From contig JBGUNJ010000183.1 of the NCBI GenBank assembly GCA_045117315.1, positions 1-13,354 of the forward strand: 13,354 nucleotides of DNA, written 5' to 3'. This document shows positions 6,764 to 13,109 of this stretch, piece after piece. This DNA comes from CAG-791 sp045117315 (GTDB lineage Bacteria > Bacillota > Clostridia > Lachnospirales > Lachnospiraceae). Every line of letters begins with the position of its first letter. The stretch's first letter is position 1. A program made the position numbers and the translations under genes. The notes beneath the pieces are model-generated. The model worked only from the letters and a program-made list of their open reading frames with translations. It was not told the origin of the DNA and made no database searches.

Positions 6764-6975
6764 AGTGCAAAATCGGCGTATCGACGCGATTTTGCACTCT
6801 TTCTGACCATGCCGCTCGCAGGAGCGGCAACGCGAGGAGAAATCGCATTTCAAAGCCTTACTCATAAGGGCTTTGAAATTGGCGATATTCACCGATGCGG
6901 TCAGCAGAGGTTTGTGCCGTCTCGCGGCACAAACCTCCGGAGTGGAAAAAACGCTATCGAGCGTTTTTTCCACTC
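6763..6975. repeat. Array of five consecutive hairpins in the copA-MFS gap
   Basis: H1: 13-bp arms 6763-6775/6787-6799, with three further inner pairs and loop ATCG. H2: 7-bp arms GCCGCTC/GAGCGGC at 6811-6828. H3: ATTTCAAAGCC 6847-6857 with 6869-6879, flanked by a second paired segment ATCGC/GCGAT (6842-6846/6882-6886). H4: perfect 13-bp arms 6907-6919/6925-6937. H5: perfect 16-bp arms 6940-6955/6960-6975, loop ATCG. H1 and H5 share the plan GAGTGnAAAA...ATCG...TTTTnCACTCTT. H1 is followed by TCTTTC and may terminate the copper operon; H5 may insulate the MFS gene. The order resembles a mosaic intergenic repeat element or structured RNA. I recognise no known family. Confidence 0.85.
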
Positions 6976-7004
6976 TTGTTATATGCGCTGAACGAGAGTA
7001 ATAT
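6976..7004 (+). promoter_or_regulatory. Probable SigA promoter of the MFS transporter
   Basis: TTGTTA (6976-6981) and TAATAT (6999-7004) are spaced by 17 bp. The -35 box directly follows the right arm of hairpin H5. Start of transcription would fall near 7011, with the 16-bp palindrome 13-28 bp downstream of it. Confidence 0.5.
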
Positions 7005-7023
7005 AAGCCCAGGCTGATTACAG

Positions 7024-7039
7024 ACGATACGCGTATCGT
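7024..7039. promoter_or_regulatory. Perfect 16-bp palindrome before the MFS gene, candidate operator
   Basis: ACGATACGCGTATCGT is its own reverse complement with no mismatch. It sits 34 bp before the MFS start codon and just after the predicted transcription start. Its position fits a repressor site for a dimeric regulator. No regulator gene lies next to it. Confidence 0.6.
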
Positions 7040-7073
7040 AAAGCTGATACCGAAGAGAAAAAGGGACGACATC

Positions 7074-8300
7074 ATGAAAAAAACGAACCGAATGATCTTT
7101 CTGCCTGTGGGACTTGCAATCATGCTGCTGGCAGGGACTGTCTACACATGGACTATTATCTCGAAGTCGATTTCCGCGACCTTCCCGTCCTGGAACGCGC
7201 AGACCTTATCGATGACATTCACAGTCACGATGATGTTTTACGCGCTCGGCGGCCTGGCCAGCGGTGTTGTCTACAAACGGACAGGTCCAAAACCGGTGCT
7301 TCTGGCCGGGGGTATTCTTTTTGCCGGGGGCATGACACTGGCATCTCTGGCACAGGCGCCTCTGCCTCTCTACATCGGCTATGGCGCCATGTGCGGATTT
7401 GCGACGGGGCTGTGCTACAATTCTGTTGTCAGCACGGTCTCTGCCTGGTTTCCGGACATGCAGGGAGTGACCTCGGGAACCCTGCTGGCGGCCTTCGGAC
7501 TCAGCAGCTTTATAGCGGGAAAACTGTTCGCGGCATTGGCGCCTGCGGACGGAAGCCGGACCTGGGCTGCGGGACTGCGCATCGTGGCAGTTCTCATGCT
7601 GGCTGCTGCCCTGACCGGAGCCGCGGTTTTCCGCCTGCCCAAACCCCAGGAACTGGGGGCGGGCAGCGGGCAGAAAAAGAGCCGCAGAGAACCCGCGTCG
7701 GACATTCCTCCCTCAAAGATGCTGCGGACGGCATCCTTCTGGCTGTTTTACATCTGGGTCTCGCTGCTGACGGCTGCCGGCCTGACGCTTGTCGGACAGG
7801 CCAGCGGGATCGCGGGAGAAGTAGGTACCACTCTGTCAGGAAATACCATCGCTACTGTTGTCGGAATGATCTCCATCATGAACGCGGCGGGCAGAATCTG
7901 CACCGGCACAGTCTATGACCGCTTCGGATACCGCGTCACCATGTGGATGATCATGGGGACTTTCGCATTTTCCGCTGTGATGATGATCCTGGCGATTCTG
8001 ACAGGCGTTTTCCCGCTGATTGTCGTCGGATTTATCGCCGGAGGCTTTGCCTACGGAGGAAATGCTTCTATCATCGCCCCACTGATCTCGGACTTCTACG
8101 GCAGGACATGGTATTCCACCAATTTTTCAATCGTGCCCACCAACGCCCTCTTCACGTCATTTGCGGCGGTCCTTGCGGGAAGGCTCTATGACATGACCCA
8201 GTCCTTCTTCAGTTCCCTCCTGCTTCTTTTCGGAGCCGTTGTCGCAGCGATCCTGCTCTCTTTCCTGATCAGAAGACCCGGAGAGGGGAAAAAAGAATAA
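7074..8300 (+). CDS. MFS transporter, OFA (oxalate/formate antiporter-like) family
   Basis: A 408-residue membrane protein with about 12 hydrophobic segments and a charged central loop (190-215, KPQELG...KKSRREPAS). The N-terminus LPVGLAIMLLAGTVYTWTIISKSI and the WFPDMQGVTSGTLLAAFGLSSFI segment (125-147) are typical of OFA-type carriers for small organic anions. The loop between helices 2 and 3 has a motif-A form (GVVYKRTGPKP) and the equivalent in the second half is GTVYDRFGYR with D282-R283. The family includes the oxalate:formate antiporter, but most members have unknown substrates, so no substrate is assigned. AAGGGA precedes the ATG by 9 bases. It has its own probable promoter and palindromic operator, so it is likely regulated separately from copA. 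A weak hairpin with T5 follows the stop. Confidence 0.88.
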   Translation: MKKTNRMIFLPVGLAIMLLAGTVYTWTIISKSISATFPSWNAQTLSMTFTVTMMFYALGGLASGVVYKRTGPKPVLLAGGILFAGGMTLASLAQAPLPLYIGYGAMCGFATGLCYNSVVSTVSAWFPDMQGVTSGTLLAAFGLSSFIAGKLFAALAPADGSRTWAAGLRIVAVLMLAAALTGAAVFRLPKPQELGAGSGQKKSRREPASDIPPSKMLRTASFWLFYIWVSLLTAAGLTLVGQASGIAGEVGTTLSGNTIATVVGMISIMNAAGRICTGTVYDRFGYRVTMWMIMGTFAFSAVMMILAILTGVFPLIVVGFIAGGFAYGGNASIIAPLISDFYGRTWYSTNFSIVPTNALFTSFAAVLAGRLYDMTQSFFSSLLLLFGAVVAAILLSFLIRRPGEGKKE

Positions 8301-8316
8301 GGGCGTGCCCGTTTTT
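8301..8316 (+). terminator. Weak terminator after the MFS gene
   Basis: GGG-CGTG-CCC followed by GTTTTT begins directly after the stop codon. The 3-bp stem is too short to be confident. A 12-bp near-repeat (TAAGTGTCTGCA and TAAGTGCCTGCA at 8318 and 8337) lies between this and the next gene. Confidence 0.3.
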
Positions 8317-8362
8317 ATAAGTGTCTGCAATTTTTGTAAGTGCCTGCAGAGGATGGATTATT

Positions 8363-9037
8363 ATGATAAGGGAAGGTTCTATAGAAGAGATTTATGACGG
8401 CCGCTTTTACACACCGGACGATATGGTTCCGGTGGGCTGCGCGGACTGCGAGGGCTGTTCGGAGTGCTGCCGCAGCACGGCGGATACGATTATTCTGGAC
8501 CCGCAGGATATGTATCTTCTTTCCAAGGGAACCGGAAAAGTTTTTACGGATATGATTGAGCGGGAGATAGAGATCCGCCTGGTGGACGGCCTGATCCTTC
8601 CCAATCTGATGGAAGAGCACGAAGGGGAGGAAGAGCACTGCCTCTTTCTCACGGACCGGGGCAGGTGCTCGATCCACGCCTTCCGCCCGGGGCTCTGCCG
8701 CCTGTATCCAATGGGAAGATATTACACGGACGGCGGCTTCCGCTACATCCTGCAGAAGGATGAGTGCACGGGCCGCGTCAAGACGCCGGTCCTCCTGAGA
8801 GAGTGGCTGGGCATAGAGGATCTGCCGCGCTATGAGGCCTATATACAGGACTGGCACGACTTCAGGAAGCGCGTTGAGAAGGTCGTCCCCATGCTGACAG
8901 AAAAGAGCAGGGACTCGGTGCAGCGCTACATCCTCCAGGTCTTCTTCGTACATCCATATCTGACCCGGCAGGACTTCTATCCCCAGTATGAAGCCCGCAT
9001 GCAAGTGTGCAGAAAAGCCCTGCGCAGCATTCTGTGA
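8363..9037 (+). CDS. YkgJ-family cysteine-cluster protein
   Basis: A 224-residue soluble protein with the YkgJ (Zn/Fe-S cluster-binding) pattern: C26-x2-C29-x2-C32-x2-C35-C36 near the N-terminus, C93, then C102-SIHAFRPG-LC112-RLYP and C135. The CxIH.FRP..CR.YP segment is the hallmark of the family. The cysteines probably bind a metal or iron-sulfur cluster; no enzymatic role is established. The C-terminal half is mainly helical with aromatic residues and has no recognised domain. I chose the ATG at 8363, with GAGG about 10 bases upstream, over an in-frame start at 8321 that lacks such a site. The gap to the MFS stop is 62 bp with only a weak terminator, so co-transcription with the transporter is possible. 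Confidence 0.85.
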   Translation: MIREGSIEEIYDGRFYTPDDMVPVGCADCEGCSECCRSTADTIILDPQDMYLLSKGTGKVFTDMIEREIEIRLVDGLILPNLMEEHEGEEEHCLFLTDRGRCSIHAFRPGLCRLYPMGRYYTDGGFRYILQKDECTGRVKTPVLLREWLGIEDLPRYEAYIQDWHDFRKRVEKVVPMLTEKSRDSVQRYILQVFFVHPYLTRQDFYPQYEARMQVCRKALRSIL

Positions 9038-9199
9038 GCTTGCATGGAGATGTATCGGATAGATGGTATTAAAACGGATTCTTTTAAGGCATATATAAAT
9101 CATTGAGAACCGTCGTTACGGGAATGTGCCTTCTAAAAGCGTTAAAGTAAACGTGTCAAAAAATTCTCAGTCAAAAAATTATACTACTGGTTTAATGAA

Positions 9200-9228
9200 T
9201 TATTATCTAAAATGTGTTATTCTATAAT
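9200..9228 (+). promoter_or_regulatory. SigA-like promoter of an unassigned transcription unit
   Basis: A consensus TATAAT (9223-9228) has a weak -35 (TTATTA, 9200-9205) at 17 bp. The DNA upstream is markedly A/T-rich and has two copies of TCAAAAAATT (9156-9165 and 9171-9180), 15 bp apart, which could act as an UP element or protein site. Confidence 0.55.
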
Positions 9229-9234
9229 CCGGTG

Positions 9235-9686
9235 AAAAAATAGGGGCAGCTTTTGCTGTCCGGAAAGGAAAAGCATTACTGACAGCTGTTGGGACAGCAG
9301 GTCCCTGACAGACGAATTGCCGGTTTTCAGTTATGAAAATACTGTTCAGAGAGATGCCGCTCTATAGCGGACGCAGTTTTGGGTTTTGTAATCGTATGCA
9401 GGACAATCGAATCATTAAACAGCTGTCGGAAAAGATGGTGACCTGAGCCGAAACAGGCAGATCCGCAGCCGCTGCAGGATAAATTTTCTGTGGGGAGTCT
9501 CTCAGGAGACCCGTCAGGAGATTTGCCGTGAGAAGCGTCTGACCGGTGCAGATCCGGCCAGTGGGGAGCCGGCGGAGAACATCCACAGAATGGATGTGGA
9601 ATGCCGGGCCGCACCCTGTTTGGGAAGCTATCCGATATGATCGTGTGTTTATGATGCCGTCTGTCCTGTGGGCAGGCGGCTTTTTT
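9235..9686 (+). ncRNA. Candidate structured non-coding RNA upstream of rtcB
   Basis: A stretch of about 450 nt runs from a promoter-like site to a strong terminator with no convincing ORF. The only ATG-started frame (9333, 37 codons) has no ribosome binding site. Local hairpins are frequent: GGGCAGC-TTTT-GCTGTCC (9244-9261); competing GCTGT/ACAGC and GGGAC/GTCCC pairings (9285-9305); TTTTC/GAAAA near 9324-9339; CCGCT/AGCGG near 9357-9370; GTCTC/GAGAC near 9498-9511; ACATCCA/TGGATGT near 9580-9598. I tested it by eye against RNase P RNA, tmRNA, T-box and common riboswitch cores and found no match. A decayed gene is the main alternative. Confidence 0.35.
9656..9686 (+). terminator. Strong intrinsic terminator
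   Basis: GCCGTCTGTC (9656-9665) pairs with GGCAGGCGGC (9671-9680) over 10 bp with two G-T pairs and a 5-base loop, followed by T6. It ends the unassigned unit and isolates rtcB. Confidence 0.85.
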
Positions 9687-9691
9687 ACGCA

Positions 9692-9747
9692 CTGAAAAAT
9701 AGTTTTTTTCCGTTATGATAGGATGTTATTACCGGGAAAACGTTTTC
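9692..9747 (+). promoter_or_regulatory. Probable rtcB promoter with a LacI-type palindromic operator
   Basis: CTGAAA (9692-9697), a 16-bp spacer and TATGAT (9714-9719) form a moderate promoter. About 10 bp past the expected start lies the perfect 12-bp palindrome GAAAACGTTTTC (9736-9747); a central CG flanked by A/T arms is usual for LacI/GalR-family operators. Promoter and operator together suggest regulated rtcB expression; no LacI gene is in the window. The leader to the start codon is about 138 nt. Confidence 0.5.
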
Positions 9748-9863
9748 GGGAAACAATTCTGAAAACAGATTTCATGAAAAGCCAGTACTCACTGAGAGTA
9801 TAAAGAACCGGTTCAGAAAAACCGTATTTTAAAATATTTAGAGAAAGGAGGCCGCAGAAAGGT

Positions 9864-11102
9864 ATGTTTGAGATTAAGGGAAATATTAATACAGCGATCT
9901 GCTATGCCTCGGTGATAGAGCAGGAGGCGATCGATCAGATCCGCCGTATGTGCGATTACGAGTTCACAGCAGGGAGCAGAATCCGAATCATGCCCGATGT
10001 GCACGCAGGAAAGGGCTGCACAATAGGTACGACTATGACTGTGACAGATAAGGCAGTGCCGAATATCGTCGGCGTTGATATCGGATGCGGTATGTATACA
10101 GTCAGCCTGGGTAAGGCCGATATAGATTTTGAGAAGTTGGATGAGGCGGCCCATTTCATTCCTTCAGGCATGCGTGTCTGGGATGAGAGCATAGAGCACT
10201 TCGACCTGGCGCAGATGCGCTGCTTCGGCAGCTTCCGTCAGGTAGACCGTCTGGAGCAAAGCCTGGGAACACTGGGCGGCGGAAATCATTTCATTGAGAT
10301 TGATGAAGCCGAGGACGGGACAAAGTATCTGGTGGTCCACAGCGGAAGCCGCGGTGTCGGACATCAGACCGCAACATTTTATCAGCAGACTGCTGTCAAG
10401 CTGAACAAGGGAAAGGAAGAGCTCCGGCGTCTGCGCGACGAGATAATCCGCACTTACAAGGAGCAGGGCCGGGCACACGAAATCCAGGCGGCGCTGAAGG
10501 CGATTCCCCGGCTAATGGGAGAGACAACAGTTCCGGAGGATCTATGCTGGCTGTATGGACAGTATTTTGATGACTACATGCACGATGTGGAGATCTGCCA
10601 GGCATTTGCGCGGCGCAGCCGCGAACTGATGGCAGAGATACTGCTGGATCACGCAGGCCTCGCAGGAGGAGAGGCTTTTCACACAATCCACAACTACATC
10701 GACACAGAGGAAATGATCCTGCGAAAGGGCGCGATCGCGGCTCACGCGGGAGAAAAGGTGCTGATCCCAATCAACATGCGGGACGGCAGTGTGCTGGCTG
10801 TCGGAAAGGGAAATCCCGAGTGGAACTTTTCCGCGCCCCACGGCGCCGGAAGGGTTCTGTCACGAAGCAAGGCAAAGGCACAGCTGAGCATGGAAGAATA
10901 CCGGGAGGCTATGAAGGGAGTCTACACAACTTCCGTGAATCCTTCGACACTGGATGAGGCGCCGATGGCATACAAGTCGCTGGACGATATCATCGGTGTG
11001 ATCGGTGAGACAGTAGACATCATTGACGTGATGAGACCAATTTACAATTTCAAGGCATCGGAAGAGCAGGAGGATGAATCTGCTTTCCGTTCCGGCGGGT
11101 GA
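9864..11102 (+). CDS. rtcB: RNA-splicing ligase RtcB
   Basis: GTP- and Mn2+-dependent ligase joining RNA 2',3'-cyclic phosphate or 3'-phosphate ends to 5'-OH ends, used in RNA repair. The 412-residue protein shows the family blocks in order: MPDVHAGKGCTIGTTM (43-58), VGVDIGCGM with metal ligands D72 and C75 (69-77), LGGGNHFIEID with N141-H142, VVHSGSRGVG with H159, TIHNYI with H276, and SAPHGAGRVLSRSKA, where H326 is the residue expected to be guanylylated. YNFKAS near the end supplies the C-terminal lysine. All key residues are present, so it should be active. AGGAGG lies 12 bases before the ATG, slightly far, with AAAGG closer. No archease, rtcA, rtcR or prfH is adjacent; the gene stands alone behind its own promoter. 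Confidence 0.95.
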   Translation: MFEIKGNINTAICYASVIEQEAIDQIRRMCDYEFTAGSRIRIMPDVHAGKGCTIGTTMTVTDKAVPNIVGVDIGCGMYTVSLGKADIDFEKLDEAAHFIPSGMRVWDESIEHFDLAQMRCFGSFRQVDRLEQSLGTLGGGNHFIEIDEAEDGTKYLVVHSGSRGVGHQTATFYQQTAVKLNKGKEELRRLRDEIIRTYKEQGRAHEIQAALKAIPRLMGETTVPEDLCWLYGQYFDDYMHDVEICQAFARRSRELMAEILLDHAGLAGGEAFHTIHNYIDTEEMILRKGAIAAHAGEKVLIPINMRDGSVLAVGKGNPEWNFSAPHGAGRVLSRSKAKAQLSMEEYREAMKGVYTTSVNPSTLDEAPMAYKSLDDIIGVIGETVDIIDVMRPIYNFKASEEQEDESAFRSGG

Positions 11103-11111
11103 GTGATGTTA

Positions 11112-11201
11112 CCTGCGGGGCATTGACGTTTGGCAGCGCCTGACGTCACTGCGCCGCAGGGCCTTCTGAGGCCCCCGGGATTCCCGGGGAAACTTCAGAA
11201 G
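11112..11201. other. Nested GC-rich hairpins after rtcB
   Basis: An imperfect 17-bp stem pairs 11112-11128 with 11144-11160 (14 of 17 match). Directly after come GGGCCT/AGGCCC (11159-11174, loop TCTG) and, as an alternative, CCCCGGG/CCCGGGG (11173-11189, loop ATT) enclosed by CTTCTGA/TCAGAAG (11163-11169/11195-11201). No T-tract follows, so these are not classical intrinsic terminators. They could protect the rtcB mRNA 3' end or belong to a structured RNA. Confidence 0.65.
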
Positions 11202-11236
11202 CACTCAAAGCTGCCGCAAAGCGTACGCGGGGAAGT

Positions 11237-11306
11237 ATTCCGCAGTGCTTTGCAGCATTCCGCAGTGTTTTGCAGCATTCTGCAGTATTTTGCAGTATTC
11301 TGCAGT
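11237..11306. repeat. 20-bp tandem repeat, 3.5 copies, upstream of the XRE gene
   Basis: Units of 20 bp, consensus ATTCCGCAGTGTTTTGCAGC, start at 11237, 11257 and 11277, with a half unit at 11297. Each is itself two related 10-bp halves ending GCAG(T/C). The rest of 11307-11484 has an 8-bp inverted repeat (TTCGCGGA at 11309, TCCGCGAA at 11341) and no gene I can support. Confidence 0.9.
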
Positions 11307-11484
11307 AATTCGCGGACGGGAACGGGAACAGAAACAAAAATCCGCGAAGACATGAAGAGTCCTGAGAAACCGGATCTGGTACCGCAGGGGCATGAACCGC
11401 CCTCAAAAAACAAAAACGGGATCGGAAATGAAAGGGGCTGTTCAGGTTCTCCTGCTCCGGCTGATGCCGGAACGGAGGACTGCT

Positions 11485-11751
11485 ATGATGAACATGCCCC
11501 GAATTAACATGGCGGCTACAGGGCAGAACATTGTCCGCCTCCGCGAGGAGGCAGGGCTCTCTGTAAAGGAGCTTCAGGACATCTTCGGCTTCACAACTCC
11601 TCAGGCCATTTACAAGTGGCAGCACGGCGCATCCATGCCCTCAATCGACAACCTGGTTGTCCTTGCTGTGGTCTTCCATGTGACCCTTGAGGAGATCCTC
11701 GTCCTTGACGAAAGCAAGGAGGCGGAGGTGACGATCCACTTTACGCTTTAA
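11485..11751 (+). CDS. Small XRE-family (HTH_3) DNA-binding regulator
   Basis: An 88-residue protein with a Cro/C1-type helix-turn-helix: TGQNIVRLREEAGLSVKELQ (12-31), then the recognition region DIFGFTTPQAIYKWQHG and SMPSIDNLVVLAVVFHVTLEEIL. The C-terminal tail is short and has no effector or dimerisation domain that I recognise. I start at ATG 11485 because GGAGG lies 6 bases upstream; a longer in-frame start at 11392 adds residues unlike the family. It likely binds operators as a dimer and may control itself or neighbours. The sequence TTCCGCAGTG occurs twice upstream, in the 20-bp repeats, and once downstream at 11847, which makes those sites candidates. It is followed by two terminators, so it is a single-gene unit. 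No toxin partner is seen. Confidence 0.88.
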   Translation: MMNMPRINMAATGQNIVRLREEAGLSVKELQDIFGFTTPQAIYKWQHGASMPSIDNLVVLAVVFHVTLEEILVLDESKEAEVTIHFTL

Positions 11752-11761
11752 AAAAAGATAT

Positions 11762-11820
11762 ATCGGCGTACTCTTATGACAGCAGATCTAAAGTCATAGG
11801 AGTGCGCCGGTGCTTATTTT
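11762..11820 (+). terminator. Long hairpin terminator of the XRE gene
   Basis: A 17-bp stem pairs 11764-11780 with 11793-11809 (two G-T pairs), extendable to 19 bp, with a 12-base loop and a GCTTATTTT tail. It starts about 10 bp after the stop codon. Confidence 0.75.
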
Positions 11821-11833
11821 ACGAACGGATGAT

Positions 11834-11877
11834 ACAAGGTATACATTTCCGCAGTGATTGTATACCTTGTTTTTTTT
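11834..11877 (+). terminator. Second terminator, overlapping the degV promoter
   Basis: Perfect 12-bp arms ACAAGGTATACA (11834-11845) and TGTATACCTTGT (11859-11870) run straight into a T-tract at 11870-11877. The 13-base loop contains TTCCGCAGTG, shared with the 20-bp repeats 600 bp upstream. Confidence 0.85.
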
Positions 11878-11903
11878 GACTTTTTCTTTTGGGAATTTAT
11901 AAT
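11876..11903 (+). promoter_or_regulatory. SigA promoter of degV
   Basis: TTGACT (11876-11881), a 16-bp spacer and consensus TATAAT (11898-11903). The -35 box uses the last two T residues of the preceding terminator tract. Expected start near 11910, 40 nt before the degV ATG. Confidence 0.85.
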
Positions 11904-11949
11904 GAATTTAACCGAATGCAGTGCCTCAAGACAGAAAGGAGCCTGTTCA

Positions 11950-12837
11950 ATGGATAAATATATTTTAAGCTGCTGTTCTACGGCGGATCTTTCAAAGGAG
12001 CATTTCGAAAAAATCGATGTCCATTATGTCTGTTTTCACTACACGCTGGGCGGTAAGGAATATCCGGACGATCTGGGGCAGTCGATTCCCTTTCCGGAAT
12101 TTTACAGAAGGATGGCCTCAGGTGAGCCCACCGCGACCTCTCAGGTCAACGTACAGGAATATATGGATTATTTTGAGGGGTTTTTGAAGGATGGATTCGA
12201 TATCCTGCACGTCTGCCTCTCTTCGGGAATCAGCGGGTCTTACAATTCGGCCTGTATCGCAAGCGAACAGCTGAGAGAGGACTATCCGGACCGGAAAATC
12301 TATGTCCTGGATTCCCTGGGGGCTTCTTCCGGGTATGGTCTCCTGATGGATGAACTTGCGGAAAAAAAGGCCGGCGGAATGGACATCGACAGCCTGTTTT
12401 CCCTGGCGGAAAAGAAAAGGCTTAATGTTCACCACTGGTTTTTCTCAACAGATCTGACTTTTTATATTCGCGGAGGGCGCATCTCTAAGACCTCCGGCAT
12501 GATCGGGACTCTTCTGAATATCTGCCCCCTGCTAAACATGGACAATCTGGGGCGGCTTGTTCCCAGATACAAGATCCGGACAAAGAAAAAAGTCATCCGG
12601 ACTATTGTGGACAAGATGGAGGAGCACGCGGAGGGCGGCAGAGAATACAGCGGCAAATGTTATATCTCCCAGTCCGCCTGTATTGATGATGCCCGGGAGG
12701 TCGCCCGCCTTGTCGAGGAGCGGTTTCCAAAGCTGAACGGCAGGGTCGAGATCAACGACATCGGGACGACGATCGGCAGCCATACCGGCCCCGGCACAGT
12801 GGCCCTCTTTTTCTGGGGAGATGAGAGAAAGGACTGA
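11950..12837 (+). CDS. DegV-family fatty-acid-binding protein
   Basis: A 295-residue cytoplasmic protein of the DegV family, which binds a fatty acid in a deep pocket between two domains; in Firmicutes such proteins (FakB) can present fatty acids to the kinase FakA. Visible features: N-terminal strand and STADLS loop (10-15), TATSQVN (61-67), the lipid head-group segment SSGISGSYNSA (91-101), VLDSLGAS (119-126), and RGGRISK...IGTLLNICPLL (174-195). The ATG at 11950 is chosen because AAAGGAG lies 7 bases before it; the longer in-frame start at 11854 falls in the terminator loop. The SHTGPGT-like stretch SHTGPGTVALFF at the end is typical. No fakA-like kinase is beside it. It is a single-gene unit between its own promoter and the strong terminator at 13032. 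Confidence 0.93.
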   Translation: MDKYILSCCSTADLSKEHFEKIDVHYVCFHYTLGGKEYPDDLGQSIPFPEFYRRMASGEPTATSQVNVQEYMDYFEGFLKDGFDILHVCLSSGISGSYNSACIASEQLREDYPDRKIYVLDSLGASSGYGLLMDELAEKKAGGMDIDSLFSLAEKKRLNVHHWFFSTDLTFYIRGGRISKTSGMIGTLLNICPLLNMDNLGRLVPRYKIRTKKKVIRTIVDKMEEHAEGGREYSGKCYISQSACIDDAREVARLVEERFPKLNGRVEINDIGTTIGSHTGPGTVALFFWGDERKD

Positions 12838-12882
12838 GAGAAAAGCCGAGGCTTTAGAGAAAAGAAGCGGGAAAAAGGGAAT

Positions 12883-13014
12883 CCTGTGGAAAGAGAAACC
12901 AGAGAAAGAAATCCGGGAAATGGAACCCTGTGGAAAAGAAAAACGGAGAAAGGAACCCGGGAAGCAGAAACCTGTGGAAAAAGAAATCGGAGAAAGGAAC
13001 CCCGGAAAAGGATC
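12883..13014. repeat. 44-bp purine-rich tandem repeat, three copies
   Basis: Three units begin CCTGTGGAAA at 12883, 12927 and 12971, exactly 44 bp apart, sharing the order CCTGTGGAAA...GAGAAAG...CCGGGAA. 44 is not a multiple of three, so the open frame running through (12821-13027) is not a protein repeat; it stays open because the strand has few T residues. The array would lie in the 3' untranslated part of the degV mRNA. Confidence 0.85.
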
Positions 13015-13031
13015 CGGGAAAGAGTAACCTG

Positions 13032-13080
13032 AAAAAAGAACAGGCACACGGTGGGATAAGCCGTGTGCCTGTTCTTTTTT
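13032..13080. terminator. Very strong bidirectional terminator after degV
   Basis: A perfect 20-bp stem pairs 13032-13051 with 13061-13080. Its ends are A6 on the left and T6 on the right, with core GAACAGGCACACGG and a 9-base loop. It would work in both directions. Confidence 0.93.
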
Positions 13081-13109
13081 CAATGATTTAGAGAAAGGGG
13101 GGTAAGTGG

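Noticed and set aside
6755..7123. Leftward 122-codon protein frame across the copA-MFS gap
   Set aside because: It runs through the hairpin array and the MFS start; its codons are explained by the inverted repeats and it has no supported start or homology.
9235..9686. RNase P RNA, tmRNA, T-box or a known riboswitch
   Set aside because: None of the conserved cores of these RNAs (for example GAGGAAAGUC or the T-box AGGGTGGNACCGCG) is present by eye.
11130..11507. 125-codon frame between rtcB and the XRE gene
   Set aside because: Begins with TTG lacking a ribosome binding site and crosses hairpins and the 20-bp repeats; composition is unlike a protein family.
11485..11751. Antitoxin of a toxin-antitoxin pair
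   Set aside because: No small partner gene is adjacent; the gene is flanked by terminators and a large repeat region.
12821..13027. Lys/Glu-rich 68-residue protein after degV
   Set aside because: The 44-bp repeat is not a multiple of three and the purine-rich strand is open simply because stop codons need T; no ribosome binding site.
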